Shown here in pieces: positions 16,088-23,385 of a DNA stretch of 64,000 nucleotides. Position 1 is the stretch's first letter. Every line of letters begins with the position of its first letter. Position numbers and translations under genes: made by a program. The stretch is from CAXXOK01 sp963675365 (GTDB lineage: Bacteria > Bacillota > Clostridia > Christensenellales > Aristaeellaceae). Under the pieces are notes generated by a model that had not been told where the DNA came from, made no database searches, and saw only the letters and a list, made by a program, of their open reading frames with translations. Location: the NCBI GenBank assembly GCA_963675365.2, contig CAXXVA010000001.1, positions 868,001-932,000 of the forward strand, in the 5' to 3' direction.

Positions 16088-17035
16088 ATGTTATACAGAC
16101 GATTGGGCGGCACGGGGCTGAAGGTTTCGGAAATCAGCCTTGGCAGCTGGCTGACCTACGGAGGCGGCGTGGAGAAGGATACCGCCGAGCGCACCATCGA
16201 CCAGGCGTACGCGCTGGGCATCAACTTTTTCGACACCGCAAACGCCTATAACCGGGGCGAGGCGGAACGGGTGGTCGGCAAAGCGCTTTCAAAATACGAG
16301 CGCAGTTCGTACGTGCTGGCGACGAAAGTGTTTTTCCCCATGGGCGACGGCCCTAACGACAGGGGCCTGTCCCGCAAGCATATCACCGAGCAGGCAAACG
16401 CGAGCCTGAAGCGCCTGGGGCTGGAGTATGTGGACATCCTCTACACCCACCGCTACGACCCCGAAACCCCTGTATATGAAACCCTGCGCACGATTGACGA
16501 TCTGATCCGCCAGGGCAAGGTGCTCTATGCGGGCGTGAGCGAATGGACCGCCGCGCAGATTGAGGAGGCCGTGCGCATCGCGGATAAAAACCTCCTGGAC
16601 CGCATCGTGGTCAATCAGCCGCAGTATTCCATGCTCTACCGCAGGATCGAGGATGAAATTCTGCCCGTGAGCGGGAGACACGGCATCGGCCAGGTGGTGT
16701 TCTCGCCGCTCGCGCAGGGGCTTTTGACCGGCAAATACAAAACCCTGGGCGATATCCCGGCGGGCAGCCGCGCCGCCAGCGACAAGATGAATCAATTTAT
16801 CGACCGCTGGTTCAACGAGGAAACCTTCCGCAAGCTCGGCAAGCTCCGCAAGATCGCCGACGGCCTTGGCATTCCTATGGCGCAGATGGCGCTGGCGTGG
16901 GTGCTGCGGCAGGAGGGCGTATCCTCGGCGCTGATCGGCGCCAGCCGCCCCGAGCAGGTGGTGCAGAACGCAAAGGCCTCCGGCACGGTGCTGGATCAGG
17001 ATACGCTCCGGGCCATCGGCGAAGCGCTGGCGTAG
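16088..17035 (+). CDS. Aldo/keto reductase (Kv-beta / YghZ-like)
   Basis: A 315-residue NADPH-dependent TIM-barrel oxidoreductase. The catalytic set is visible: D and Y in FFDTANAYNRG, K in LATKVFF and H in LYTHRYDP. The C-terminal GASRPEQVVQNAKA segment binds the cofactor phosphate. The family reduces aldehydes and ketones, and YghZ-type members act on glyceraldehyde 3-phosphate or methylglyoxal. AGAAGG precedes the ATG and a terminator follows at once, so it is monocistronic. Confidence 0.92.
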   Translation: MLYRRLGGTGLKVSEISLGSWLTYGGGVEKDTAERTIDQAYALGINFFDTANAYNRGEAERVVGKALSKYERSSYVLATKVFFPMGDGPNDRGLSRKHITEQANASLKRLGLEYVDILYTHRYDPETPVYETLRTIDDLIRQGKVLYAGVSEWTAAQIEEAVRIADKNLLDRIVVNQPQYSMLYRRIEDEILPVSGRHGIGQVVFSPLAQGLLTGKYKTLGDIPAGSRAASDKMNQFIDRWFNEETFRKLGKLRKIADGLGIPMAQMALAWVLRQEGVSSALIGASRPEQVVQNAKASGTVLDQDTLRAIGEALA

Positions 17036-17054
17036 GTCCTTGTACTCTTGCGAA

Positions 17055-17092
17055 AAAAAGCCGTGAATACTATGTTCACGGCTTTTTCTTTT
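17055..17092 (+). terminator. Intrinsic terminator after the aldo/keto reductase
   Basis: AAAAAGCCGTGAA, loop TACTATG and TTCACGGCTTTTT, then CTTTT. The stem is 13 bp with a T-rich tail. Confidence 0.9.
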
Positions 17093-17097
17093 TTCAC

Positions 17098-17128
17098 TTG
17101 ACTCTGACGTAACGTTATACTTTATACT
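17098..17128 (+). promoter_or_regulatory. MerR-type promoter (19-bp spacer, central palindrome)
   Basis: TTGACT (17098-17103) and TATACT (17123-17128) are separated by 19 bp. The spacer centre holds the perfect palindrome TAACGTTA (17110-17117). Overlong spacers with a central dyad are the signature of promoters activated by MerR-family proteins, here probably the product of the gene 25 bp downstream (autoregulation, as in tipA). Confidence 0.82.
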
Positions 17129-17152
17129 GAATGTGCAAGGGAGGAACTGCCC

Positions 17153-17899
17153 ATGAATCCAAACGAAGTCGCCGCCCTGACCGGGGTGAGCGTGCGCACG
17201 CTTCACCATTACGACCAGCTCGGCCTTCTGCGCCCTGTGCGCAATCCAGATAACGGCTACCGGGAGTATACGGACACGGATCTGGATCTGCTGCAGCAGA
17301 TTCTATTCTTCCGGGAGTGCGGATTCAGCCTGCGCCGCATCCGGGAACTGCTTGAAAGCTCCGGCTACGACCGCGATAAGGCATACGCCCTGCAAAAACA
17401 ATATCTGCTCAGCGAAATGCGACGCATCAACGCGATGCTCCATACGCTTGAGCAGACCATCAAAGCCAGCAAAGGAGAACTGATCATGACCACGAAAGAT
17501 AAATTCACCGGATTCGATTTTTCCAAAAATCCCTACGAGGCCGAGGCCCGCAGACTCTGGGGCGATTCCGCCGTAGACCGGAGCAGCGAAGCGTTCGCAA
17601 GTAAAACAGCCGATGAAAAACACCAGCTTGAGCGGAACATGAACACCCTGTTTGAACGCCTGGCTTCCGTACGCAACGAAGCGCCGGATTCCGAGACCGC
17701 ACAGGAGCAGATCGACAAAATGTACCGCTTCTTCAACAAACATTTCGGCGTCCACTACACGCTGGAAGCTTTCGCGGGTCTCGGACAGATGTACGTAAAC
17801 GACCCGCGCTTTACAAAAAACATCGACCATTTCGGCGAGGGTCTGTCCGCATTCCTGGCCAAAGCCATGGCGGTCTACGCAAAAACAAAGCAGCGGTAA
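17153..17899 (+). CDS. MerR-family regulator with TipAS ligand-binding domain (TipAL-like)
   Basis: A 248-residue protein. Residues 1-70 are a MerR winged helix (VAALTGVSVRTLHHYDQLGLL) and about 75-110 the dimerising coiled coil. Residues 112-248 are a TipAS domain, starting with FSKNPYEAEARRLWG. In Streptomyces, TipAS traps thiopeptide antibiotics and TipAL then activates its own promoter. The upstream promoter has the expected 19-bp spacer. GGGAGG lies eight bases before ATG 17153. A second ribosome site and in-frame ATG occur inside the gene exactly at the TipAS boundary. No obvious target gene other than itself lies next to it. Confidence 0.9.
   Translation: MNPNEVAALTGVSVRTLHHYDQLGLLRPVRNPDNGYREYTDTDLDLLQQILFFRECGFSLRRIRELLESSGYDRDKAYALQKQYLLSEMRRINAMLHTLEQTIKASKGELIMTTKDKFTGFDFSKNPYEAEARRLWGDSAVDRSSEAFASKTADEKHQLERNMNTLFERLASVRNEAPDSETAQEQIDKMYRFFNKHFGVHYTLEAFAGLGQMYVNDPRFTKNIDHFGEGLSAFLAKAMAVYAKTKQR
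17486..17899 (+). CDS. Possible internal TipAS product from an in-frame second start
   Basis: Within the regulator gene, AAAGGAG (17471-17477) sits eight bases before the in-frame ATG 17486, which begins MTTKDKFTGFDF. Initiation here would make a free 137-residue ligand-binding domain without the DNA-binding part. Streptomyces tipA makes such a short form, TipAS (144 residues), from an internal start. Translation from this site is an inference. Confidence 0.55.
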   Translation: MTTKDKFTGFDFSKNPYEAEARRLWGDSAVDRSSEAFASKTADEKHQLERNMNTLFERLASVRNEAPDSETAQEQIDKMYRFFNKHFGVHYTLEAFAGLGQMYVNDPRFTKNIDHFGEGLSAFLAKAMAVYAKTKQR

Positions 17900-17963
17900 T
17901 CACGTTTACCGCGCCATAATCATTCTTAACGTGGCTAATATGCATGTTGTTGGCGCCCGGTTC

Positions 17964-17993
17964 TTGACTGCACCATCTCTGCAATGATATACT
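17964..17993 (+). promoter_or_regulatory. tRNA-Ser promoter
   Basis: TTGACT (17964-17969), an 18-bp spacer and TATACT (17988-17993), about 78 bp before the tRNA 5' end. Confidence 0.7.
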
Positions 17994-18071
17994 ACGCATC
18001 GGTATGTGTGGGCTATGCCAGTCGGCGCCTGAGGGCTCTCAGTCGCCGGATGCCGCCGCCCCACCTACTCT

Positions 18072-18160
18072 GGAGAGGTATCGAAGCGGTCATAACGGGG
18101 CTGACTCGAAATCAGTTTGTGGGCAACCACACGTGGGTTCGAATCCCACCCTCTCCGCCA
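18072..18160 (+). tRNA. tRNA-Ser (anticodon CGA)
   Basis: An 89-nt gene including an encoded CCA. The acceptor GGAGAGG pairs with CCTCTCC (18150-18156). The anticodon arm CTGA-CTCGAAA-TCAG places CGA in the loop and reads UCG codons. A long class-II variable arm follows, then a T arm (GTGGG-TTCGAAT-CCCAC). Its 3' end serves as the attachment site of the integrated element that follows. Confidence 0.95.
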
Positions 18161-18200
18161 AATGAAACCCTTGTATCATAAGCGATACAGGGGTTTTAAG
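18138..18200 (+). other. attL: tRNA-side attachment site and terminator hairpin
   Basis: The last 23 bases of the tRNA (18138-18160) are repeated exactly at 28461-28483. After CCA both sites continue with a similar terminator-like hairpin, here AAACCCTTGTATC and GATACAGGGGTTT. One junction between the arms is a T-G wobble. The similarity extends about 60 bp with scattered differences. Confidence 0.85.
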
Positions 18201-18217
18201 TATATTCATATATGCGA

Positions 18218-18240
18218 TTTACCACAATATTTACCACAAC
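18218..18240 (+). repeat. Integrase arm-type site, left end
   Basis: Two tandem copies of TTTACCACAA separated by TA. The same 23-bp block, in the same orientation, occurs at 28322-28344 near the other end. Tandem direct repeats on both attP arms are typical binding sites for the N-terminal arm-binding domain of tyrosine integrases. Confidence 0.75.
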
Positions 18241-18272
18241 CAGAGATAATCAATCACAATTTGAGGATGTAT

Positions 18273-19013
18273 TCAGAGAAATTCTCCGTCTCGATATTCA
18301 CGTATATTACCGTGAATATCAAAGCTATCAATATTTTTAAAAAGTTCTGGCTCCCCATGCACACCAAACTGAGGAAACAATCGAATAACCCCTTCATCCT
18401 CATAAAATGTATTATATTTACTTTCATAAAATACTACTTTAAACAACAAGTGTTTAAGTTGAAAAGTGATAGTGTATCGACTTGTATTTAGATTAAGCTC
18501 CATTCCTTGTTCTCTTATTACCATATAGCCCGGAGATTGTCTCCACTCAAGTGTTGGGTCACTCTTGCAAAAAGCTAAATCTATAAATACATTATCTGGA
18601 ATATTCCCTGCATATAAACTTGAGTAATGTTCATTTGGAACGAGTTTGCGGTAATTCGCTGCAGAGTTTAAAAGAATTACGTTCTTAAACACCCATTTCG
18701 CAATAGATCCATGGTTCGTCTTAAGATACTCGATTTCCTCTTTGAGCATATCTGCGTTCATAAAATTAGTGATATGAGCTTGACACTCACTTTCTAATTG
18801 ACTCATCCACCCATTATTACATTCTTCACAAACTAAACCATTTACTAGTCTTGAAAAAGCGTGTTTCCTATTCGACATTGGGGAGCCAAAAACGTTCACA
18901 TGTGTTTGCTCGACAGTTTTTTCATAGATATTGAGTTCTTTTAACAACCATTGTGCAAAAATGTGTTCCTTGCTTAATTTGGTTCCACCACAAAACACAC
19001 ATTTTTTTACCAA
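18273..19013 (-). CDS. HNH-like zinc-binding protein, element cargo
   Basis: About 246 residues. The N-terminus has CVFCGG, then LSKEHIFAQWLL, and further on VCEECNNGWMS. This two-CxxC plus EHI..QWL layout is common to proteins annotated as HNH-endonuclease-like. The C-terminal two thirds match nothing I recognise. TTG 19013 has GAGGTGA five bases upstream. The longer GTG start (19022) would bury that site. It lies between attL and the integrase, a position where islands often carry defence or accessory cargo, but its function is unproven. Confidence 0.62.
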   Translation of the reverse strand: MVKKCVFCGGTKLSKEHIFAQWLLKELNIYEKTVEQTHVNVFGSPMSNRKHAFSRLVNGLVCEECNNGWMSQLESECQAHITNFMNADMLKEEIEYLKTNHGSIAKWVFKNVILLNSAANYRKLVPNEHYSSLYAGNIPDNVFIDLAFCKSDPTLEWRQSPGYMVIREQGMELNLNTSRYTITFQLKHLLFKVVFYESKYNTFYEDEGVIRLFPQFGVHGEPELFKNIDSFDIHGNIREYRDGEFL

Positions 19014-19069
19014 CAGTATCACCTCATTAGTTACACGCTAAAACTACCCATCTAATTGTGTCATTATTT

Positions 19070-20215
19070 CTATAATGCTTCTATGAATGCCTGCATACGT
19101 TCTGCACTAGCCTTTTTCATCTGCTGGGTAACATGCCCATATACATCCAGCGTGAATGCTACTGTTGCATGTCCAAGGGCTTCCGATACCGTTTTTATGT
19201 CATCACCATTCTGTAGAGATAAGGTAGCGTAGGTATGGCGGAGGTCATGAAATCGTGTTTCAGGAATACCCATTCTTGAAACAATCTTCTTGAAATTCAT
19301 CAAAACAGTTTGCGTGTAAAGATGATGACCTAACTCATCCGTAAATACCAGATTGAGTTGATTATCCCAAGCTCCCCCTGCCATAAGCTGCGCTTCACGC
19401 TGCTTTTTACGGTATAAGTGTAGAGCATCCATTACATAAGCCGCAGGCGAAATTATCCGACTTTTATCATTCTTAAGTGGCACAAATCTATACTTCCCTC
19501 CCCCGCCGTCAATCCGTTCTTTTTGAAGCTGCTTATTAATACTGATCGTACCACTATCAAAATTAATATCATCCCATGTCAATCCCAACGCTTCTCCCTG
19601 TCGGATTCCCGTAAACAGGGTAACCAGATAGAGCATTTCATACCTATGCCCTTTGATGGCATTCAAAAATTTTGCTATATTGTCGCCCTCAATAGGCTTT
19701 ATTGGCTTATCAATCACTCGTGGCAGTTCACACGCATCTGATGGATTATATCGAATATACCCCAATTTAACCGCTTGAGCAAGCGCTTTATGAAGTACAC
19801 CGTGTAAGTTGCGGATGCTCTTTGCAGATATCTCATCTTTCTTCGCGTTGTACATGCTCTGTATCATCGGAGCAGTTAGTACCTGAAGCTTCACAGCACC
19901 AAGGGACGGCTTCAAATGCACTTTGATTTGAGTCCCGTACTGGCTTACAGTATGAGGCTTCACCCCGCCAAGATACTCTTTATGCCAAACATCCAGCCAT
20001 TGCGCAACCGTAATCTTGCTTGGCTCAAAATATATACCTTGATCAATACCAGCAATTGCCGCCGTAAGCTTCTTTCTTACGATTGCCTGTGTTTTACCAT
20101 ATACGGATTTTGGAGTCGCCTTCCCAGGTATGGAATAACGTCCCTCCCATGTCCCATCTTTGCGTTGACGGATCAGTCCCTCACCGTTCGCTCGTTTCTT
20201 TGCCATTGTTTTCAT
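19070..20215 (-). CDS. int: Tyrosine-type site-specific integrase
   Basis: A 381-residue phage/ICE-type integrase. Residues about 8-60 form an AP2-like arm-binding domain (NGEGLIRQRKDGTWEGRY), about 65-165 the SAM-like core-binding domain, and about 175-375 the catalytic domain. The catalytic set is R205 (FTGIRQGEALGLTW), H323/R326 (HDLRH), H349 and nucleophile Y359 (LDVYGHV). The gene overlaps the upstream repressor gene by 35 bp in another frame, suggesting coupled expression. ATG 20206 is an alternative start. It would integrate the element at the tRNA-Ser 3' end. Confidence 0.95.
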   Translation of the reverse strand: MKTMAKKRANGEGLIRQRKDGTWEGRYSIPGKATPKSVYGKTQAIVRKKLTAAIAGIDQGIYFEPSKITVAQWLDVWHKEYLGGVKPHTVSQYGTQIKVHLKPSLGAVKLQVLTAPMIQSMYNAKKDEISAKSIRNLHGVLHKALAQAVKLGYIRYNPSDACELPRVIDKPIKPIEGDNIAKFLNAIKGHRYEMLYLVTLFTGIRQGEALGLTWDDINFDSGTISINKQLQKERIDGGGGKYRFVPLKNDKSRIISPAAYVMDALHLYRKKQREAQLMAGGAWDNQLNLVFTDELGHHLYTQTVLMNFKKIVSRMGIPETRFHDLRHTYATLSLQNGDDIKTVSEALGHATVAFTLDVYGHVTQQMKKASAERMQAFIEAL

Positions 20216-20819
20216 CTTCTTTCATTTGCTCAGTGTACCAAAATACACTCATGTCATGGCAGGCTTTAAGAAATTCAACAGACTTTCGCGAAAACCGGTA
20301 TTCATGCAAATCAGTCTTTTCACGAAGTTCTTGTTCGAAACGTTCTTTATAAGCTGCGATTTTTGCGGGTGGCCAATCTTTCGAGTCAATAATCTCTCTA
20401 AAATCTAAGCTGCCGAGAAGTTCATTAAGCCTTTGATATTCGTTCTGATAATCAACAAATGATCCCAGAATATCAACAAATCCTTTATACTCTAATAAAG
20501 CACTAATGAAATACGGCACGAAATAGTGCTCAGCCATCGCTGCCTGACCAAGTCGTTCTATTGCTCTATCGGTAAGCCCTGTAGTTTTACTGATTGCCTG
20601 TATGGCAATATTCGGTGTACTGGCTTCAGATAAACCCAGTAGGTAATCTGCGGATACGTTGAAGTATTTTGCCAGATTAATTATTGCATCAATACCCGGC
20701 CTAGCTGTCCCGTTTTGGTATTGCGATATTGCCCCTGTTGAAATATCCGCTTCCATCGCAATTTGCGCGAGTGATTTGCCACTAACTTTAATAAGTTTTC
20801 GTAATCGTTCTGCGAACAT
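20181..20819 (-). CDS. CI/Cro-like XRE-family repressor
   Basis: A 212-residue protein. The N-terminal 65 residues form a helix-turn-helix of HTH_3 type (SLAQIAMEADISTGAISQYQ, then NGTARPGIDAIINLAKYF). The C-terminal region is helical without a visible LexA-like protease dyad, so induction by self-cleavage is unlikely. It is transcribed away from the excisionase-like gene at 21013, across a shared control region with an inverted repeat, as in phage and ICE switches. It runs directly into int. Confidence 0.85.
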   Translation of the reverse strand: MFAERLRKLIKVSGKSLAQIAMEADISTGAISQYQNGTARPGIDAIINLAKYFNVSADYLLGLSEASTPNIAIQAISKTTGLTDRAIERLGQAAMAEHYFVPYFISALLEYKGFVDILGSFVDYQNEYQRLNELLGSLDFREIIDSKDWPPAKIAAYKERFEQELREKTDLHEYRFSRKSVEFLKACHDMSVFWYTEQMKEDENNGKETSER

Positions 20820-20907
20820 TAGTCTGCTCCAATCAACATATTGATGGGATTCATCAAAGCCCTAAAACAAAAATGATTCTGAAAGCCCTTGCAATCAAGA
20901 ACAAACG

Positions 20908-20958
20908 GAGTATCATATTATTGAGCGACATTTCAAATCGTTCATTATAATGATACTC
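20908..20958. promoter_or_regulatory. Inverted repeat in the divergent control region
   Basis: GAGTATCAT (20908-20916) and ATGATACTC (20950-20958) are perfect complements. The inner parts TTATTGAGCGA and TCGTTCATTAT also pair imperfectly. The repeat lies between the divergent repressor and excisionase-like genes, as expected for CI-type operators. Confidence 0.6.
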
Positions 20959-21012
20959 TATTATGTTCTAGAATGCAAGCAGGATTTTTCAACGACAATT
21001 GGAGGTTATAGA

Positions 21013-21189
21013 ATGACAGAGAAAATCACACTAACAATCCGTGAAATGGCTGAACTCTTAGGGATATCGCTCCCCACAGCGTATGCTCTAGCACGCTCTG
21101 ATGATTTTCCAACACTGCATATCGGGCGAAAGCTTTTGGTTAACCGTGAAGGCCTAAAACAATGGTTAGATCATAAAACAAAAGGTTAA
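21013..21189 (+). CDS. Excisionase-like small helix-turn-helix protein
   Basis: A 58-residue protein with TIREMAELLGISLPTAYALA, then PTLHIGRKLLVNREGLKQWL, the usual layout of HTH_17 excisionases found beside tyrosine integrases. GGAGG lies seven bases before ATG 21013. It is divergent from the repressor and probably helps integrase excise the element. Confidence 0.85.
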   Translation: MTEKITLTIREMAELLGISLPTAYALARSDDFPTLHIGRKLLVNREGLKQWLDHKTKG

Positions 21190-21203
21190 GTGGAGTGTAT
21201 GCG

Positions 21204-21473
21204 ATGATAGATAAAGCAGTAAAACATGCACCGGGCTTTATGCTCTACGATGATACCAGTCGTGCTTTACTTTCATTAAGCAATGAAGGTCTCGGTGAGG
21301 TTATTCGTGCGGCCATCAATTATAAATTAGAGTTTGAAGATACGCCAACTCTAACAAGTGGCCTTGAGTTTCCCTTTCAGATTGTCAAGGGAGCAATTGA
21401 TCGCGATGGAGAGAAATATATCAAACGTTGCGAGCAAAATGCTGCCAATCGCGCCAAAAGCAACGATTGTTAA
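21204..21473 (+). pseudogene. DUF6291-like replisome protein, truncated
   Basis: 89 residues matching the N-terminal domain of phage DUF6291/replisome-organiser proteins: FMLYDDTSRALLSLSNEGLG, IKYKL-type middle and AIDRDGEKYIKRCEQNAANR. Full proteins continue through an Asn/Thr/Pro-rich linker to a C-terminal domain. Here a TAA follows at 21471-21473. The next 70 bp are an AACC-rich stretch that would encode such a linker but is interrupted in each forward frame I read. GGAG precedes ATG 21204. It is probably a decayed replication gene, although a genuinely short version cannot be excluded. Confidence 0.6.
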
Positions 21474-21601
21474 CGACCGTTAACAACGGTCACCAACATA
21501 ACACAACTATAACCCAACCGTAACCCAACCCCAACAAAACCAAACGGAATCCAACATAGTTTATTCATCTTCACTTCGCCGAAAAAATAAATGGAGGCAT
21601 A

Positions 21602-21859
21602 ATGGATATAGTATACTTAGTCAACTACTTCGAAGACTCATATCAAGCAAGGTTTGGTATACCGCATACGCCAATACCTCAATTTCAAATTGCACGATTT
21701 GAAAAATGTGTGGATGAACTTGAGCTTGACGAAGATGACGCAATAACATTGATAAACGCATATTTTGACACTGTCTTTCGCAAACCTGTTGATTACCGCT
21801 TTGGGCACTTTGCGTCTAGTAGAATTCTAGAGATTTTATTCTTACACAAGCTTTACTAG
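21602..21859 (+). CDS. Small conserved-looking protein of unknown function (85 aa)
   Basis: ATG 21602 follows GGAGG by five bases. The protein is acidic in the middle (DELELDEDDAITLI) and ends RFGHFASSRILEILFL. It may be the surviving C-terminal part of the replication protein whose N-terminus lies at 21204, or a separate small phage protein. I recognise no family. The 247 bp after it hold nothing I can name. Confidence 0.55.
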   Translation: MDIVYLVNYFEDSYQARFGIPHTPIPQFQIARFEKCVDELELDEDDAITLINAYFDTVFRKPVDYRFGHFASSRILEILFLHKLY

Positions 21860-22106
21860 GCAAGTACTAGACTTTGTAGAATAGTAGCGACTCCTCCGAA
21901 ATGTTCCTATGTTGTTTTTTCTAGCATATTACTGCCTCCCGGGGGGATAAGCGGGAACCGGGACTCCAGATTCAAACGCCCCCTTTAGTCCATATCTCAA
22001 CGCGCTTGAATACGTAGGGGGAGGGGGGTATAACACAAGCCAATACGGGGAACGCATGTTTGCTTTAACGGCCTAAACTTAGTATAATATACATGAGGCG
22101 ATAACG

Positions 22107-22466
22107 ATGAACGAAGCATTGAATCCAAAACAGCAAAAGGCCGCCGTAATGCTAGGCTGTGGAAATTCCTGTGCAAGTATCGCAATGGAGATTGGTGTTG
22201 CTGTATCCACATTGGCAGCTTGGCGAAAGAAGTCAGAGTTTTGTGAGATCGTCAATGAAACGCTCAATAACGAACTGGCCGAGGCAGCCTGTGAAGCGTT
22301 ACACGAGCTTAAGGCTCAACTTCACGATAAAAACGTTTATGTACGGCAAAACGCCGCGCGTGATATCCTTACACGTTATGAGACAGCAATGAAATCAATC
22401 AGTAGCGGTGTAATTGAAGTGAAGGTCGTAGGCGGGCCAAAACTTGGAATGCCTCATTCAGCATGA
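22107..22466 (+). CDS. Phage-type helix-turn-helix protein (119 aa)
   Basis: The N-terminal half (QQKAAVMLGCGNSCASIAME, then VSTLAAWRKKSEF) is a helix-turn-helix seen in small terminase subunits of the phBC6A51 type. The rest is helical and ends with a short strand-rich tail (GVIEVKVVG). GAGGCGAT precedes the ATG. No large terminase is present, so this may be a remnant or an unrelated DNA-binding protein. Confidence 0.6.
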   Translation: MNEALNPKQQKAAVMLGCGNSCASIAMEIGVAVSTLAAWRKKSEFCEIVNETLNNELAEAACEALHELKAQLHDKNVYVRQNAARDILTRYETAMKSISSGVIEVKVVGGPKLGMPHSA

Positions 22467-22581
22467 ATGATAAATACGGGGTATTGATAATGTCCAAGAA
22501 TCCTACGCGTATAGTCATTTTCTAGATTCGAAGGTTACCCTAATTGGAATAAGTAAATTAGTACATAAAGATCCTTAGATT

Positions 22582-23010
22582 TTATATTCTATTTGCTTTT
22601 GTCAGCTCATTGTATGCTGTGAATGTCAATATATCTTCGAATTTATCCCATTTCCTTTTATCTTTTATTTCTTTGGAGCTTAATTCTTTGTGCCTGGCTA
22701 GATTTGACATAGATACTGTTTGTATAACTAAGCAATTCGAAAACATTTTGAATAATTCATATGAGGATCCATATCGAAAACCACTATACATTGCCCATCG
22801 CATAATAGTATCTTGACTAAAAACTCCAAAATTCTCAAGAGAATCCAATATATTAGGCTTGATTGCATTAATATATTTTTCTTTAACAACTGGTATTGGT
22901 TTTTCTTCATTGCTATTGTGAATCTCATTGATCATTATTTCTAGTAACAGCGGATATCTAGCTTTCATTGTGTTCCTAATAACAGTTTTTATTATTTGCA
23001 CCTTATACAT
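22582..23010 (-). CDS. Protein of unknown function (142 aa), divergent from an XRE regulator
   Basis: The ribosome site AAGGAGGTGAG is very strong, seven bases before the ATG. The protein looks helical and soluble, with lysine-rich ends and no signal peptide or known motif. It is transcribed divergently from the small XRE gene at 23126, so the pair may be a regulator and its target. Low GC fits the element. Confidence 0.62.
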   Translation of the reverse strand: MYKVQIIKTVIRNTMKARYPLLLEIMINEIHNSNEEKPIPVVKEKYINAIKPNILDSLENFGVFSQDTIMRWAMYSGFRYGSSYELFKMFSNCLVIQTVSMSNLARHKELSSKEIKDKRKWDKFEDILTFTAYNELTKANRI

Positions 23011-23125
23011 CTATACTCACCTCCTTCGACCCTAGTACTATTAAGTTCTATTTTTTAAGATCGTAGCATGCCTCATGTCATACTGTCAATAGTACTAAAT
23101 AGTATTAAGACAATGGGGTGTGCAT

Positions 23126-23347
23126 ATGTATTTTCGGCGTCTTCGCGATATGCGTGAAGATCATGATATGTCACAAACCGCTGTTGCCAAATATCTCAAC
23201 ATACAACAAACAGTATATTCACGCTATGAAAGAGGTTATCAAACAATACCGCTTGAGCATCTTATCAAGCTTGCAGATCTTTATAATGTATCTTTAGATT
23301 TTTTAACAGGGAGAACAAACGAGATCATAAACAAAAAATACGAATAG
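23126..23347 (+). CDS. Small XRE-family regulator
   Basis: 73 residues that consist almost entirely of an HTH_3 domain (MSQTAVAKYLNIQQTVYSRY, then IPLEHLIKLADLYNVSLDFL). GGGGTG lies five bases before ATG 23126. It ends 38 bp before the insertion sequence, so any downstream partner gene may have been separated from it by that insertion. Confidence 0.82.
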   Translation: MYFRRLRDMREDHDMSQTAVAKYLNIQQTVYSRYERGYQTIPLEHLIKLADLYNVSLDFLTGRTNEIINKKYE

Positions 23348-23385
23348 TTTAAACGATATCTGGAAATATACTATTATCTCAAGCA

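Noticed and set aside
21480..21535. AACC-rich tract as a tandem-repeat origin (iterons)
   Set aside because: The units are irregular and fit the linker-coding part of a decayed DUF6291-type gene better than iterons.
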